The notes beneath the pieces were generated by a model. That model ran no database searches. It had not been told where the DNA came from and was given only the letters and a program-made list of their open reading frames with translations. The position numbers and the translations under genes were made by a program. Positions 13,101 through 24,200 of a DNA stretch of 64,000 bases are shown piece after piece (the first letter of the stretch is position 1; each line of letters begins with the position of its first letter). The stretch is from the NCBI RefSeq assembly GCF_018320785.1, contig NC_054878.1, positions 45,441,429 to 45,505,428 on the forward strand, in the 5' to 3' direction. The DNA is from Cheilinus undulatus. Lineage: Eukaryota; Chordata; Actinopteri; Labriformes; Labridae.

Positions 13101-16100
13101 AAACCTGTAGACCGTCATAGAGCCACAAAAAAACTGAGAGCCAGTCACCTAATGTAAAAACATTCAAACAGGCCTTCTGAGCACACTCCAGTTTCAGTTC
13201 TTAAAGCACAATTTAAAGTTAAAGGAATAAGAAATGAACGAAGAAAAATTTTGCCAATGTTTAGCGTGGATATAGACAGATATTTACAGCCAATAGACAG
13301 ATACTTACCGTTAACATAAACCAAAATTTAGAGATAATATAGGGAAATATTTACATCTAATATTGGCCAATATTCCCAGCCGATATAGGCCTAAGTTTAG
13401 AGCTGGGCTGATATTTACAGCCAATACAGGCTGAAAGTTGAGGCTATTATAGGGTGGTACTTACAGCTGATACAGGGTAATAGAAATAGTTGATATAGGA
13501 TGATATTCAAAGTCAATATGGATATTTACAGCCAATTCATTCCCGTATCTTCAGTGGATATATATTAAATGTAGGCTGATATTTAAAGCCTATGTGGGCC
13601 AACGTTTACAACTGATAGACATTCAAAGTCGATACAGGGCAAAATTTACAGCTGATATTAGCTCGTTTTAAAGCTGATATAGACCGATATTTTCAGCAAA
13701 TGTAGACATGTTTACAGCCAATATAGGCAAAAATTTAAAGAATATACAGGCCCTTCTTTACAGCAGATACAGGCTGGTATTTAGAGCCAGGATAGGCTAA
13801 TGTTTACAAGCGAATTAACAGGTATTTGCTGAAACCGGGCAGAAATTTAAAGCAGAGTAAATAATAAAAATGTAAGCTGATATTTACAGCAGATATAGAC
13901 CAATGTTTACAGCCGATATAGACTGATATTTTCTGCCACTATGGGCTGAAATTTAGAGAATATATATATATACTGATATCTACAGCAGATATAGAGCAAT
14001 GTTTAAAGCCGTACAGACAGATATGTACAGCCAATATAGGCCAAAAGTTAAGGCTGATGTAGGCTGATATTAAGAACTGATACAGGCTTGTTTTTAAAGC
14101 TGGTATAGGCCAAATTTTACAGCTTATATAGAGTGGTATTCAAAGTCAATACAGATGTTTACAGCCAATATTGACAGCGGTTATAGGCTGAAATTCACAG
14201 CCAGTATAAGCTTACATTTACAGCTGGTACATGCCATATTTACAGCTGATATGGACTGATATCCAGACCTCATTTCCTAACTTCCAAGGGATTCAAAAAC
14301 TGACCGCCTCTCTTGGTTCTGCTTCCTCTGCCGATGGTGGAGATCCTGGATGAGCCAGGAGTGAGGGTTGGATCAACGACCTCTCTGGTTCTCTGAGGAT
14401 GAAGAGAAATGTTCACATGGTAAACCAAACAACACTGCCATCTGCTGACAGAGAGTGGTACTGCAGCCAGAGCAGAACAAAAACTGGGTGTGTTAAAAGC
14501 TTAAAAGTGAGACAAAGGCTAGAGCTTGTTGTAGGTTTCTATTTCAGCTTTTACCAAAAATATTTATAAATGTGATCAAACTAAAAGTTTTAACTCCGGG
14601 CACATAAAAGGCAAAAATATGTGCATTATATTCTTTTCTCTGCGAGCTAGACTATGAACCAAACGACAATTTGGCTCAAAACTAAAATTCTGATCTCCTT
14701 TGAGAACTAAAAACAAGAGGGGAACTTTAAGGACTTCTGGGCCCTTAAATAAAAGCAAAACTACAAAGATCTACTGCAGCTGACCTTTCCAGAGAGAGAG
14801 AGCTCAGCATACTCAGCTTTTCTTTAACCATGTTTACATTTAATATTATCATCTGTTTGGACATTTGGATACCAAGGGACAACACTTTAGTTCAATTAGC
14901 TTGGAGCTAAGAGGCTAGTGGTGCCTCTTTAACAGCTTTTCTCCCTTGTGTTGTCATAAACACAATTTTAAAGGACGCACTTACGCACTGTTTAAGTAAT
15001 AATTCTTGTCAGATGACAAGAGCTAGCTCCTTCTGCGACTGAAAGGAAACTGTTTCGTTTGATTATTTTTGTTATGGATTTACAGACACAAAAAGGGCCA
15101 AATGTTAGCAAATGAAGGGCTATATGGGAGCTGAAACTGGCTCTTATTACAGAGCTAAGACAAATAATCCAGATCTCTAACAAAAGCCACAGTTCCTGTC
15201 ACTCTGAGTGAGGCTGGACAGACATGAATAAAGCTCTTTTTTTTTAAATTTTGGTCAAATGATGGAAAAAAAAAAAAAAAACTTAAAAGGGGTCCAATTT
15301 TTGTTGTTTTTCCCCCCCAATCCCATTATGTTGTTTTTTTCCCATTTAATTGAATACTTGAGGAAAAGGAAATCATGTCACCCATTGGGAAATGGGAGCA
15401 TTTCAAAATAAAAGCTTCCATGTCAAAACAAGAGCCATCAATTGTGTTTTACAGTATGATAATAGGCCAAATTACTCTATAAACAATGTATGATAAATAA
15501 TTTAAATTGTAAACATAGTGGTGATTTAATGGACTGTAATTTTATTACCTTTTATTATCTTTTAGTCTCATTTAAGGTCCATACATAGCAGGCCTTTTAC
15601 AGCATGTTTGAACCTGTCCGGTGTCAGGTTCACACCAACTCTAACTGCCATACATACATACAATACTGTTATCATACTATAATACTAAAACTCATGGAGG
15701 CTTTTATTTTGAAATGCTCACCTTTCCCAGCGGGTCACATGATTTCCTTTCCTCAAGTATTTCATTAAATTAAGAAAACAAAATAACGGAATTGGGGGAA
15801 AAAAAGGACCCCTCCCCCACTTTTTTTGAGTGTTATTTCCATTTTCTGTCAAAAACGGAATAACAACAGTTTCTCTCGATTTTTGAGTCTGGTTTAAACC
15901 AGGAAGTGGATCTGCCAGAAAATACACAGACTGTAAAAGGCCTGACTTTACTGGCTATTTAAGAAAATCAAAGTTAAATTAGTTCTGGGAAAAAAATAAA
16001 GATTCTATATGAGCTTATTCCTTAAGAATAACCTGCCATGCCAACTATTTTTAGGGTAGCTGGACCAAGTTTTACAAAGTTATTCTCCAGATGCTTTGTC

Positions 16101-17674
16101 CTTGGCGTTTTTTACCTTTGGTAATGATCGCTGAAATAAAAGTGTAAATTTGACACAACGTAAAAAGATGAAATGAGATGACAGAGGCACACCTTGCTTT
16201 ATGGTACAGCCCTCACCTGTTTTTGTTGGGGGTTTTTTTTCACTTACCTCAATGACATTGTGACAGGACTTGCAGTAGAAACGACCCTCGTCTGAAATTC
16301 CCCAATTGACTGCTGAACACTGAGCACAGGGCTCAGTAAACTCGGCCTGCAGGAGCAAAACAAACAAGTTTATTGATAATGCACCATTTATACAAAAAAC
16401 AATTTAAACGCTTTATGGTATTAAAAAACGGCACGTTCAGACAGGAAGATTGAGCTGCAACGACATCTTTCCTTTTGTTAGTTACTCCAAACAAATCTGA
16501 TTCTTAAGGAGGGTGTGCTTTTATAATGAACACATTTAAATGATCCTATTAGAGTGCTTAATTAAGGTAATTAGCATTTAGCCTAGCTTGTTTTTTAAAA
16601 ACCCTTCAAGTTACAGCAGAATAACCACAGTATACAACTGTCAGAGCAGTTCAGGTAGAGATTAGAAACACGATCATACTACTATATCAAACAAACCAGT
16701 ATTAATTTAACATTAAAGCAGCTTTATGTTCACCTCTGAGCAGTAATCACTCACCTGGCCAGGACATCATTCATAAATAACAATTACCTGTGCTTAGAAA
16801 ATATGTTAATTAAATAAATAACCTAATTAATAAACATTTTAAACTTAATTTAAAGACCTTATCAATCGTGATTTCTTTTCACATATATTATTTTTGTATT
16901 CTCATTGTTTGTCTCTGTGTTAACTTTTACTTTAAAGGGGCCACTCTATAAGGCAGTGTGGATTGTCTTTCACTTCTCCTGCCCATTTATTTACTAACGT
17001 TTTTCCTTTCACATTTAATGTCCCAAACTTATTCTCTTACTAATTTAAAAATACAATTATTAAATTAATTATATAACATGTCAAATTGGGTATGTGTGGC
17101 AATTCAAAAGCTAGATTTACATGTCAACGCTATTAAAATACCCTCAGCTCATGATGAGGAAATATGAGCTGGTTGTTAGGTTTTTAATTGGGATATTAAA
17201 AAACATAAAAGTGTGTTTAATGTAAGCTGTTATTGGTCAAAACACTAAACTCGAGCACAAATTACTAGGAGCTTGACTTACACTGATGTTACGGTTTAAA
17301 GGGTGGCCGTGTTATCTTGTGACTTTCAACCGCGGTTTTCGTAGTTTCAAAAGCTGATCCTAAGTGCTCAAACATAACAAATGCTTATTTTTTTAGCCTT
17401 TTAAAACACCACTTATGAGAACTGCGGCGTTATTATAAATGAGAAGCTCAAGAGAAACGCATCTGTTAATATACTTTACACCCTAAACATCTACGACAAC
17501 CGCAGATACGTTCGGCACAAAGTCACCAGTTAACACGGTCACTTGTTTGGACACAACACCAACTAGCTAATGCCAAGCGTACCCTCGTCAGTAGCCACAC
17601 CTTCGAACCGTTAGCTAACACCTTAATAAGAGTAACAGCTGTTTAACTGAAATTACCGTGTGTTCGTCGTCCAT
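4136..17674 (-). CDS. taf1b: TATA box-binding protein-associated factor RNA polymerase I subunit B (15 coding exons, complete)
   Basis: Coding exons in transcript order: 17674-17657, 16346-16248, 14392-14305, 12902-12805, 12726-12634, 11487-11382, 10825-10672, 9594-9495, 9363-9216, 8328-8154, 7899-7862, 7128-7041, 5986-5916, 5765-5537, 4472-4136. All have GT-AG borders and closing phases, giving 613 aa (human about 588). TAF1B is a subunit of the SL1/TIF-IB complex that brings RNA polymerase I to rDNA promoters in the nucleolus; it is a TFIIB-like factor. Seen here: an N-terminal zinc ribbon with Cys13, Cys16, Cys31 and Cys34 (PCAQC and YCKSC), the conserved segments RGRLWMICEGFQFIL and LVNEGHIPYVNA, and the helical FFGLDDHAEW motif. 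The last exon ends in a charged tail (about residues 560-613) with RRKRKR at 568-573, a likely nuclear or nucleolar signal. Exon 1 codes for only six residues, so the start depends on that ATG being followed by a clean GTAATT donor. Introns are full of MITEs and a minisatellite. Confidence 0.93.
4590..5062. mobile_element. Interspersed repeat, copy 1 of a four-copy family
   Basis: It contains CTCAAAAAAGTAGGGACAGG at one end and GCCCCAACTTTTTTGGAACT at the other, which form an imperfect inverted repeat. A block with TAAAATGTCTCAGTTTCAAC is shared with copies at 29190-29668, 39105-39304 and 49449-49860. It lies in the last TAF1B intron. The superfamily is not clear to me. Confidence 0.6.
6244..6991. 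mobile_element. hAT-like non-autonomous element with TTTTGACC-rich interior
   Basis: It begins CAGGGGTGTCAAACTC and ends in the inverted form AGTTTGACATCTCTG. Flanking 8-mers CTCTAAAT and CTCTAAAC match at 7 of 8, as expected for a hAT target duplication. The interior (about 6490-6930) is a run of degenerate ATTTTGACCTTTT units. The element at 52536-53580 has the same ends and the same interior in the opposite orientation. It lies in the TAF1B intron between exons at 7041 and 5986. Confidence 0.8.
7210..7735 (+). mobile_element. GC-rich insert, possibly a degraded LTR/DIRS-type retroelement fragment
   Basis: Between TAF1B exons at 7862 and 7128 the composition turns distinctly GC-rich. Broken plus-strand translation gives pieces such as MLMDATLKEWG and HVLVHMALDNETK that loosely recall the RNase H region of LTR or DIRS retroelements (DAS..GWG, HVLV.TDN). 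Stops and frame changes interrupt it. The assignment is weak; the composition contrast is what I see directly. Confidence 0.3.
8495..8854. mobile_element. hAT-type MITE with perfect 8-bp target duplication
   Basis: Ends are CAAGGTTATAATAGTTTGGG and AACTAAAATAACCTTG, an inverted pair. The 8 bases on each side are identical (CTGCAGGC at 8487-8494 and 8855-8862). The interior is rich in TTAGTTTTTATT. It lies in the TAF1B intron between exons at 9216 and 8328. The exact duplication suggests a fairly recent insertion. Confidence 0.85.
9657..10038. mobile_element. MITE with TTAA target, first of an abutting pair
   Basis: It begins TTAAAGGTGCAGTGTGTAA and ends TTTACACACTGTACCTTTAA, a terminal inverted repeat of about 20 bp. 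TTAA borders fit Kolobok or piggyBac-type targets. Its right TTAA is shared with the next element at 10035. It lies in the TAF1B intron between exons at 10672 and 9594. Confidence 0.8.
10035..10570. mobile_element. Kolobok-like MITE with TTAA target, second of an abutting pair
   Basis: It begins TTAAAGGGGACATATTATGC and ends GTCAAATATGTGACCTTTAA, with TTAA on both sides. The interior is GC-richer and includes a local duplication (ATCCAGCAAGCTACA twice near 10300). It directly abuts the MITE at 9657-10038 and shares one TTAA with it. Confidence 0.8.
11760..12500 (+). mobile_element. Tc1-like transposon fragment (transposase 5' part, decayed)
   Basis: Plus-strand translation gives broken pieces of a Tc1-type transposase N-terminus (KEIQEQMRNKVTDIYQSE, then a DNA-binding region with LPRSGQPT). 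Stops occur within the frame and the DDE part is missing. A second copy of the same family lies on the other strand at about 31500-32000. It sits in the TAF1B intron between exons at 12634 and 11487. Confidence 0.75.
13250..14265. repeat. Degenerate minisatellite, about 25-32 bp unit
   Basis: Roughly 1 kb consists of variants of GGCTGATATTTACAGCCGAT, with phrases like AGCCAATATAGG, AGCTGATACAGG and CTGATATTCAAAG recurring. Unit length is uneven. It fills most of the TAF1B intron between the exons at 14305 and 12902. Confidence 0.85.
15288..15830. mobile_element. Foldback element with about 140-bp inverted arms
   Basis: The left arm (about 15288-15430) and the right arm (about 15690-15830) are reverse complements: for example AATACTTGAGGAAAAGGAAA against TTTCCTTTCCTCAAGTATTT, and GCATTTCAAAATAAAAGC against GCTTTTATTTTGAAATGC. 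A spacer of about 260 bp separates them. No coding sequence is visible. It lies in TAF1B intron 2. Confidence 0.75.
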
Positions 17675-18947
17675 TTCCCCCGACAGAAACACGGCTTAGT
17701 CAGTCAGGTTTAGTTATTAGCTGTAGCTCATCCACATGTGGAGAGTTTGTTTGGGGTGTCCTTCTTCTTCTGCTATTATTAAATGTAGTCAGAACTCTGC
17801 TGCCCCCTACAGAAAAGATACTCAGCATTCACGTGCTGTTGTGCTAGTCGAATCTGTCTTTGTCAAATAAAAGATATTTGATAATCTGAAATATTTAAGA
17901 AGGAAAATATGCAGGAAATAAAGACATGAAAGAAAAGAAAGCAGGAAGAGGGAAAACACTTTTTCATGGTACTCTGTGTGTTTTTGGATCAATAAAATTA
18001 CCATTTAAAATGTGTCTTTTCACATTTATTTTGGGGGGAGTATTTTTTTTTTTTTATTAGTTGCAAATATCTCCACTTGTATAAATGTTCTCAGTTTTAT
18101 TTTATAGCTGCCTCTAACGTGTCACATGAACTCTACTTGAATATGTATTTCATTGCCTTTATTCATTTCCTTATTTTTGCCGTACGTGTTTAAACTCTGA
18201 GGTAAACTTTATTATTTCCCTATCAGTGTTTTTTTTTCCACGTCGTTTTCTGCTTGATTGTCAGTAAAGCGGATCTGGGTGAGATCAGATGTTATAAATA
18301 GAGCTGACAGATGTCCGTTTTTCTCTTATGTAACATGAACGCACCCTAGTTCTCTTTGATCTACGTCACTTTTGTGTTCGTTCTGCTGCTCTGATGCTGT
18401 TTGACACCCAACACTGTAAAAAATAAAGTTTCTAAAACTGTTTTTTTTCTTCTCTAAGTTTTTTGGATTCCAGCGTGTTTGAATGTTCTGTAAAGTTAAA
18501 GACAATAGGAGCGAGACATGAAGCCGGATTTTCAAAATAAAACTGCAAGCGAAAATGGTTCTATTGGCACTATCTGATTGTGCTGGGGCATTAGCATTTT
18601 TTAAGAAATTGAATAAAGAGCAGCGAAGAATTTAAAAATATTAAAAACTTGTGCTTTTCAGTGACCTTAAACACCTGTTTGTGTTGGACAGGCCAAAACA
18701 CAATCATAATTTATGATATAAATCATACTGCTAATAATAACCTAATGCTTTACAGTGCAACAAGACTGATATCTGTGAGATGGGGCCCCCTCTGGGAGGT
18801 TTTCTACTGTCAATGCAAAATTTGCACATTTTTAGCTACTGCTGTGTTTAGAAAATTGTCAGCCCTAGGGCACCCTACTTACCAGGGGCCCGAGTAGTTG
18901 TTTTCTGTCTGCTGACAAGCAGCACCAGTGCTGACTACTACTATTAC
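17675..18947. other. Intergenic: TAF1B 5' flank and AT-rich spacer
   Basis: The first 150 bases upstream of the TAF1B ATG are moderately GC-rich and should hold the promoter, but I see no certain TATA box or binding site. The rest, to about 18780, is AT-rich with no exon. A GC-rich phrase with GGGGCCCCCTCTGGGAGG at about 18782 resembles a transposon end. Confidence 0.4.
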
Positions 18948-19388
18948 CAGGGGTGTAGCACAGGGGGGCAAAAAGGGTACCTGGGTCCACATTAGGGAGG
19001 GGCCCTTGAGAAGCCTGCAATGAAAAGTGTGTTTTCATTTATTTTTTTCTTAGTAATTAGTGTCATTATCGAATCAAAAGAAACTAAAGGAATCAGTCAA
19101 CAGACTGAAGTTTGTTTCAAATAGAGTAAAATACAATACTGGGCGGCCCCTGGTCCTCCCTTAAAAATGTCCAAATGGTGGAGTCCAGCTCTGCAAAATT
19201 ATGTGAGTAAAAATAATTTAACCATAGTAAAAATATTGCTCATAAATGGGGAAATTATGCTTCAAAAATACATTAAAATGCATATATATTTGTAAAAAGG
19301 ATGCAATATTTGTTGCTTGGCTAGCCATTTAAGGGGGGCCCTATGTAATTTTCTTTCCGGGGGCCCAAAATCTCCAGCTACGCCCCTG
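18948..19388. mobile_element. hAT-like non-autonomous element
   Basis: Ends are CAGGGGTGTAGC and GCTACGCCCCTG, an inverted pair. Flanking 8-mers ACTATTAC and ACTACTAC match at 7 of 8. It is about 440 bp, has no transposase, and lies in the TAF1B-ADAM17 intergenic space. Confidence 0.8.
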
Positions 19389-19559
19389 ACTACTACTACT
19401 TTATTATTCCGATGACAACTTCTACAACCAGAATATGCTGGGCCCCTAAAAACCCAGAGAATGAGCCCTCCCCAGATATGACTTACTGATATCAATTCAT
19501 GTGAGCTGGATCCAGTGTCACTGTTGAAGTAATAGTATTGGTGCTAGCACCCTAGCTAA

Positions 19560-20415
19560 CAGCCAACAGTTTACCACTTTTAACCCACTTTTGGCCTTTT
19601 TTGACCATTATTTTTTCACCAAAAATGAGTTGCTCTTGCCCTGTTTTCCCAATTTTAACCCATTTTGCTCCTGTTGCCCATTATGGCCCCCTATTTGGGA
19701 CTTTTATCCAAAATTTGCCACTTTTGCCTATCTTTGCTGCTTTTAACCCACTTTTATGCTTGTTGCCTATTATTGCCTTTTATTTTTGAGAAGTTCAACC
19801 TATTTTTGCCACTTTCATCTTTGCTTTTTGCCTTTTTTGCCACTTAGAACACAATTTTTGCCCATTTTGCCACTTCTTTAGCTGCTTCTAATGAAAATTT
19901 TGCTGATTGTTCCATATTTTTGCCACTTTTAACTAATGTTTGCCAACTCTTTTTCCCATTTTGATGTTACTTTAATTCAACTTTTGCTGCTTTATGCCCA
20001 TTTCTGCCCCATTCACCCGTTTTTGCAGCTTCTTTGCCCATTTTTGGTCTCTTTTCACATGTATATAATGTTTTTCATTAAAGTTGTCTCTGTTTTTTTC
20101 TACAGGGTGATGTTTCTGCACATCATGGCTTAGCGCTGATGTCTGACATTACTTTCCTGATCATTTACATCAGTGTGCCCAACCACACTGTTAAAATCAC
20201 CACTTAAAAAGGTCATTCTTTTTCAAGATAGGGGTTTACATTTTAAAAAGAAGACAAAAAGATATTGTACAATAGCATAAATAATTAAAATTATTTTTTG
20301 TTGCTTTGATAGGAGTGGCTATTATTCAGGTTAGAAAGAAAATATGGTTATCACAATTCCACTTTACAATAGACCATGATTTTGCAGACCTCAATGGGCC
20401 CCCATTTGGTCAGGC
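19560..20415 (+). mobile_element. Non-autonomous element with TTTTGCCACTTTT interior, copy A
   Basis: About 500 bp of degenerate TTTTGCCACTTTTAACCCA units is followed by a unique tail containing TTTGATAGGAGTGGCTATTA, AATAGACCATGATTTTGC and GGGCCCCCATTTGG. The same tail occurs in copy C (ending near 28496) and, inverted, in copy B at 21690-22750. Copies A and B therefore form an inverted pair around ADAM17 exon 1. Confidence 0.7.
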
Positions 20416-21216
20416 CCTTTTTTAAAATTATCTTTTAAGTATTAAATTGTGTTGCATATTACAGTATAATTACTATAACATTGTTAAGATTTTAAGTGTG
20501 ATAATTTTCTAATAATACTAAATAATAATAAACTTTATTTGTATATGATTTTGTAAACAGAGGTTTACAAAGTTCTTTGACAATCAGAAGAATCACAATT
20601 TAGACAAAGCATCACAGCACAAACAGCAAAACACAACAAGAAAGACAGAACCCCACAGAAGAACCCATGAAAACTTTGGCCAGCATTGAAACTCCAAATA
20701 ATAGTGTACACATGAACTGATGTAACAACTGAATAACAAACAAGTAAGAATAATGAAATAATATAGGATATAAATATATACGTTAGTTCACTAGCAGTTA
20801 AGAATTCTTCATGTGAACTTCTGTTAAACTCTCAGTCAATCACTCATTCAATCCTTGGCAACAATTCTTTATCTAATAACTATGCCAGTTGTATCTTGTC
20901 GTAAACCTGCTTTTATTGTGAAAGTGTTGAGCCATACTTCCGCCCCAGTGTCAGCCGTTGATGCTAGCTTTACTCCACGGCTCTGAGTCTTCCTGGTTCT
21001 GCGGGCTGGACGCGTTTTTCTCTGCTGTTTCCAAACAAAACAAAGACTTTCAGCTACAAACACAAACTTAAATTTGTCTTTTTGGTGTCTTTCAACTTCT
21101 AATTTTAATCTAAAATGTCGTTAAAGTCGTAAATCTGATGCGTCGAGACTTTAAACCGAAACAAGCAGCGACGACCTTTTTTCCATTGAGTCCATCCTGC
21201 GGATTAAAAACCAAAC
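20416..21216 (+). promoter_or_regulatory. ADAM17 upstream region (promoter not resolved)
   Basis: From about 20900 to the ADAM17 start codon the sequence loses its AT-rich character and gains CpG dinucleotides, as expected around a vertebrate housekeeping start site. I see no convincing TATA box and cannot place the start of transcription. The part from 20416 to 20900 is AT-rich and unremarkable. Confidence 0.4.
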
Positions 21217-24200
21217 ATGAGACTGGAGCTTATATTTTTATCTGTTTTCATGGTTTTAACCGAGGCCGCCATTTCTAACCCCGCAGGAACAGAAGAGGAA
21301 CATTACAGTGAGTGTCTACAAATCATTAAAGTTTATATAACTAGATAAAAGGTCGTTAAAGCAACTAGCCCGTCTTCACTCAGCAGCGAAAGTTAATATA
21401 GATACGGAGGCTGAAATCTGCCAGGAAAAAGATGTGCAAGGGATTAGAAGATTGATTTTGCGTTTAATTTTTCAGTTAGAAAAAATTAAAGCACTTCCGG
21501 GAATCAAAGGCATGATGTACACAATCTATCAGTTGTAACATCAGTATTATGTGTAATATATTAATTACTTGTGTGAAATAACTTTTGTTTTTAGTTGAAT
21601 GCTACTGAAATAAAAATACCTCCCATGTCTTAGTTTTAACTATACGATAATGGTTAAAAACATTGTCAAACCTATGTTATGACACGAACAAGGCCGCCCA
21701 TAAAGGGGGGGATAGAGGGGAGGGCTTTCTGGGGCCCAGGGAGGTCAGCGAGGTTTATCATGATCCAATGGAAAGATAACCTGTGATAACCAACACATTT
21801 AATTTTTGACCTGAATAATAAACACTCTTATCAGCGCAACAAATATAAATTTTATTTATTAATTACGTAGTAAAATATAGCTCTTTTCAAGATGTAAACC
21901 TTTTTTTTCCAAGAAAATAATTACATTGAACACATTAAACAAAATACTTAGGAAAGCAAAAGAAAGAAAATATAATAGAACTAACTGTGGCAACCTTAGA
22001 GAAAAATTGATTAAAATTGGGCAAAAACGGGTTAAAGTGGTGTTGAAAGAGGTAAAAACGGGCAATTAGTAGCAAAAAAGAACCAAAATTGGATAAAACG
22101 TAGCACTGAAGAGGCAAAATGGCCTAAAAAGGGTTAAAAAAAAAAAGCAAAATCGGCTAATGGTACAAAAGCAAAATGGGCTGTGGCAAAAAAATGAACA
22201 AATTAGTTAGAAATGGAAAAAAGGGACAGAAATGTGGAATTAGTGGCAAAAAAGTGGGAAAAAAAGAGTTAAAAGTTGCAATGAAAATGATCGCAGTTGT
22301 TGAAAACAGGTCTGAAGTGGTAAAAAAAAAAATGGTTCAAATGGAATAGAGAGGCAAAAATTGGCAAAAAAAAAGGCTGAAAGTGGCAAAAGTTGGCGTA
22401 AGTGAGTTAAGAGTGGCATAAAATGTGTTTTCATTAGGAAAGCATTGTCAGACATCAGGATGCCAGTAAATTTAAGTGACAACTTTGGTGGGATAAAAAA
22501 CAGACAAATGGTAGGAGAAAAGTGGCAAAAACGAGTTAAAGTGAAAAAAAAAGGAATTCAAGTGGGAGAAAGTTGTCACAATGGGTTGAAAGTGGTTTCA
22601 AAACGCAGTAAAAATGGGATAGAATAGTCAAAAATGGGATAATATTGGTAAAAATTGGCATAAATAGGTTAGAAGTGACAAAGTGGTTGGGAAAGTAGTG
22701 AAAAGTTGTTAAAAAGTGGCATGAATAAACAATTTCAACATCAGCCCCTATTGAAGTTTGACATATTTCAGCTCCAGAATGAAGTAACTGTTAGCCGGGA
22801 TGTTAGCTAACTAGCTCCAACACACATGCATTGTAATCGTGAATAAATCATAACTGGGAGGGGCCCATTCACTGTGCTGTTCTGTAGCTAATCCTGTAGG
22901 CAGGCTAGCACAAGAGGGATGCATACCATCCGATTCTATTCAAGGGTCAATCAACATATTGATGATATGAATCAAACTGGCAATGATACTGTTTATTGTT
23001 GGGTCGTCTGATGAACCAGGCATATTGAAAAGCAACAAACATTTTGACAGTGTTTTCCTTTACAGCATCTCTCCAGTCATTGCTGGACGATTTCGACGTG
23101 CTGCCCCTGTCCAGCCTGCAGACCCACTCAGTCCGCCGCAGAGATGTCCAAACCCAGACTCACGTGGAGAAGCTGCTCACCTTTGACGCCCTGCAGAGGT
23201 CAGACGTCACGTTTATCAGGGAGTTTAATAAAGAGACCCTAGAGATAAACAGCGTTTGTTTGTCTGCAGGCACTTCAGGCTGTATCTGAGGACCAACGAC
23301 CAGCTGTTCACCGAGGACTTCAGAGCTGTGGTCGTTGGCGAGGACGGCCGGGAGCGGAGTGTACCTGTCAACAGGCACAACTACTTCACTGGACACGTCA
23401 TTGGTAAAACAAAACAGCCACAAAAACAGCTTTAAAGGGGCCAAAAAAGTGATATGACATGATACAATACAATATTATTAGACATGACACATTAGACACG
23501 ATGGGACGTCATTTGATACGATACAGTAAGACACACCATGATGGGATGCAACACACTAAGACGTGATAGAGTACAATCCACCTTATTCCTGGGGCCGCTA
23601 CTGTAAATCTGAATATGGGCGAAACTTCTGCTGCTAAAGTGGAAGTACAGTAAATACGTCTATTCTAATACAGCAGCTAATGATAGATGCTAACAAAGAA
23701 CAATAGTTGTTTTAATAGGAATTCACCTCGAATTTGTAAATATTAATATATTTTTGTCATCACATGTTTACATTGTTTGTCTTGTAACCTTTAAATAAGG
23801 TGGATACCACATTATTCCTGGAGGGTCTACTGTAGCTATGAATGTGGGTGGAACTTCCCTTACAGTAACGATAGTAGCAAAAACGTGATTCTTCCAAGGG
23901 TTTACCAAAGTGATTTAGTGTCAGTTAGTATATCAATATGAGCTGAAAGTTTTAAATAATATTTTCTGTAATGCTCAGTACCTGTTGCTACGTTTGTGGT
24001 ACTAATAACGTGACAAAGTTAAATATTTGGATTGATTGGTTTTATGAATATGATTCCCACATTTTAAGAGGTATTAGTTTGTGAAATGAATACTTCAGCA
24101 ACCCCACAAACTAAAAAATGTATCTGGAGATGGTGTCCAAACTCCTTTAACAAAACGTGATCGTCTCTTTCTGTACTGATATGAAGCTCATAAAGTTAGC

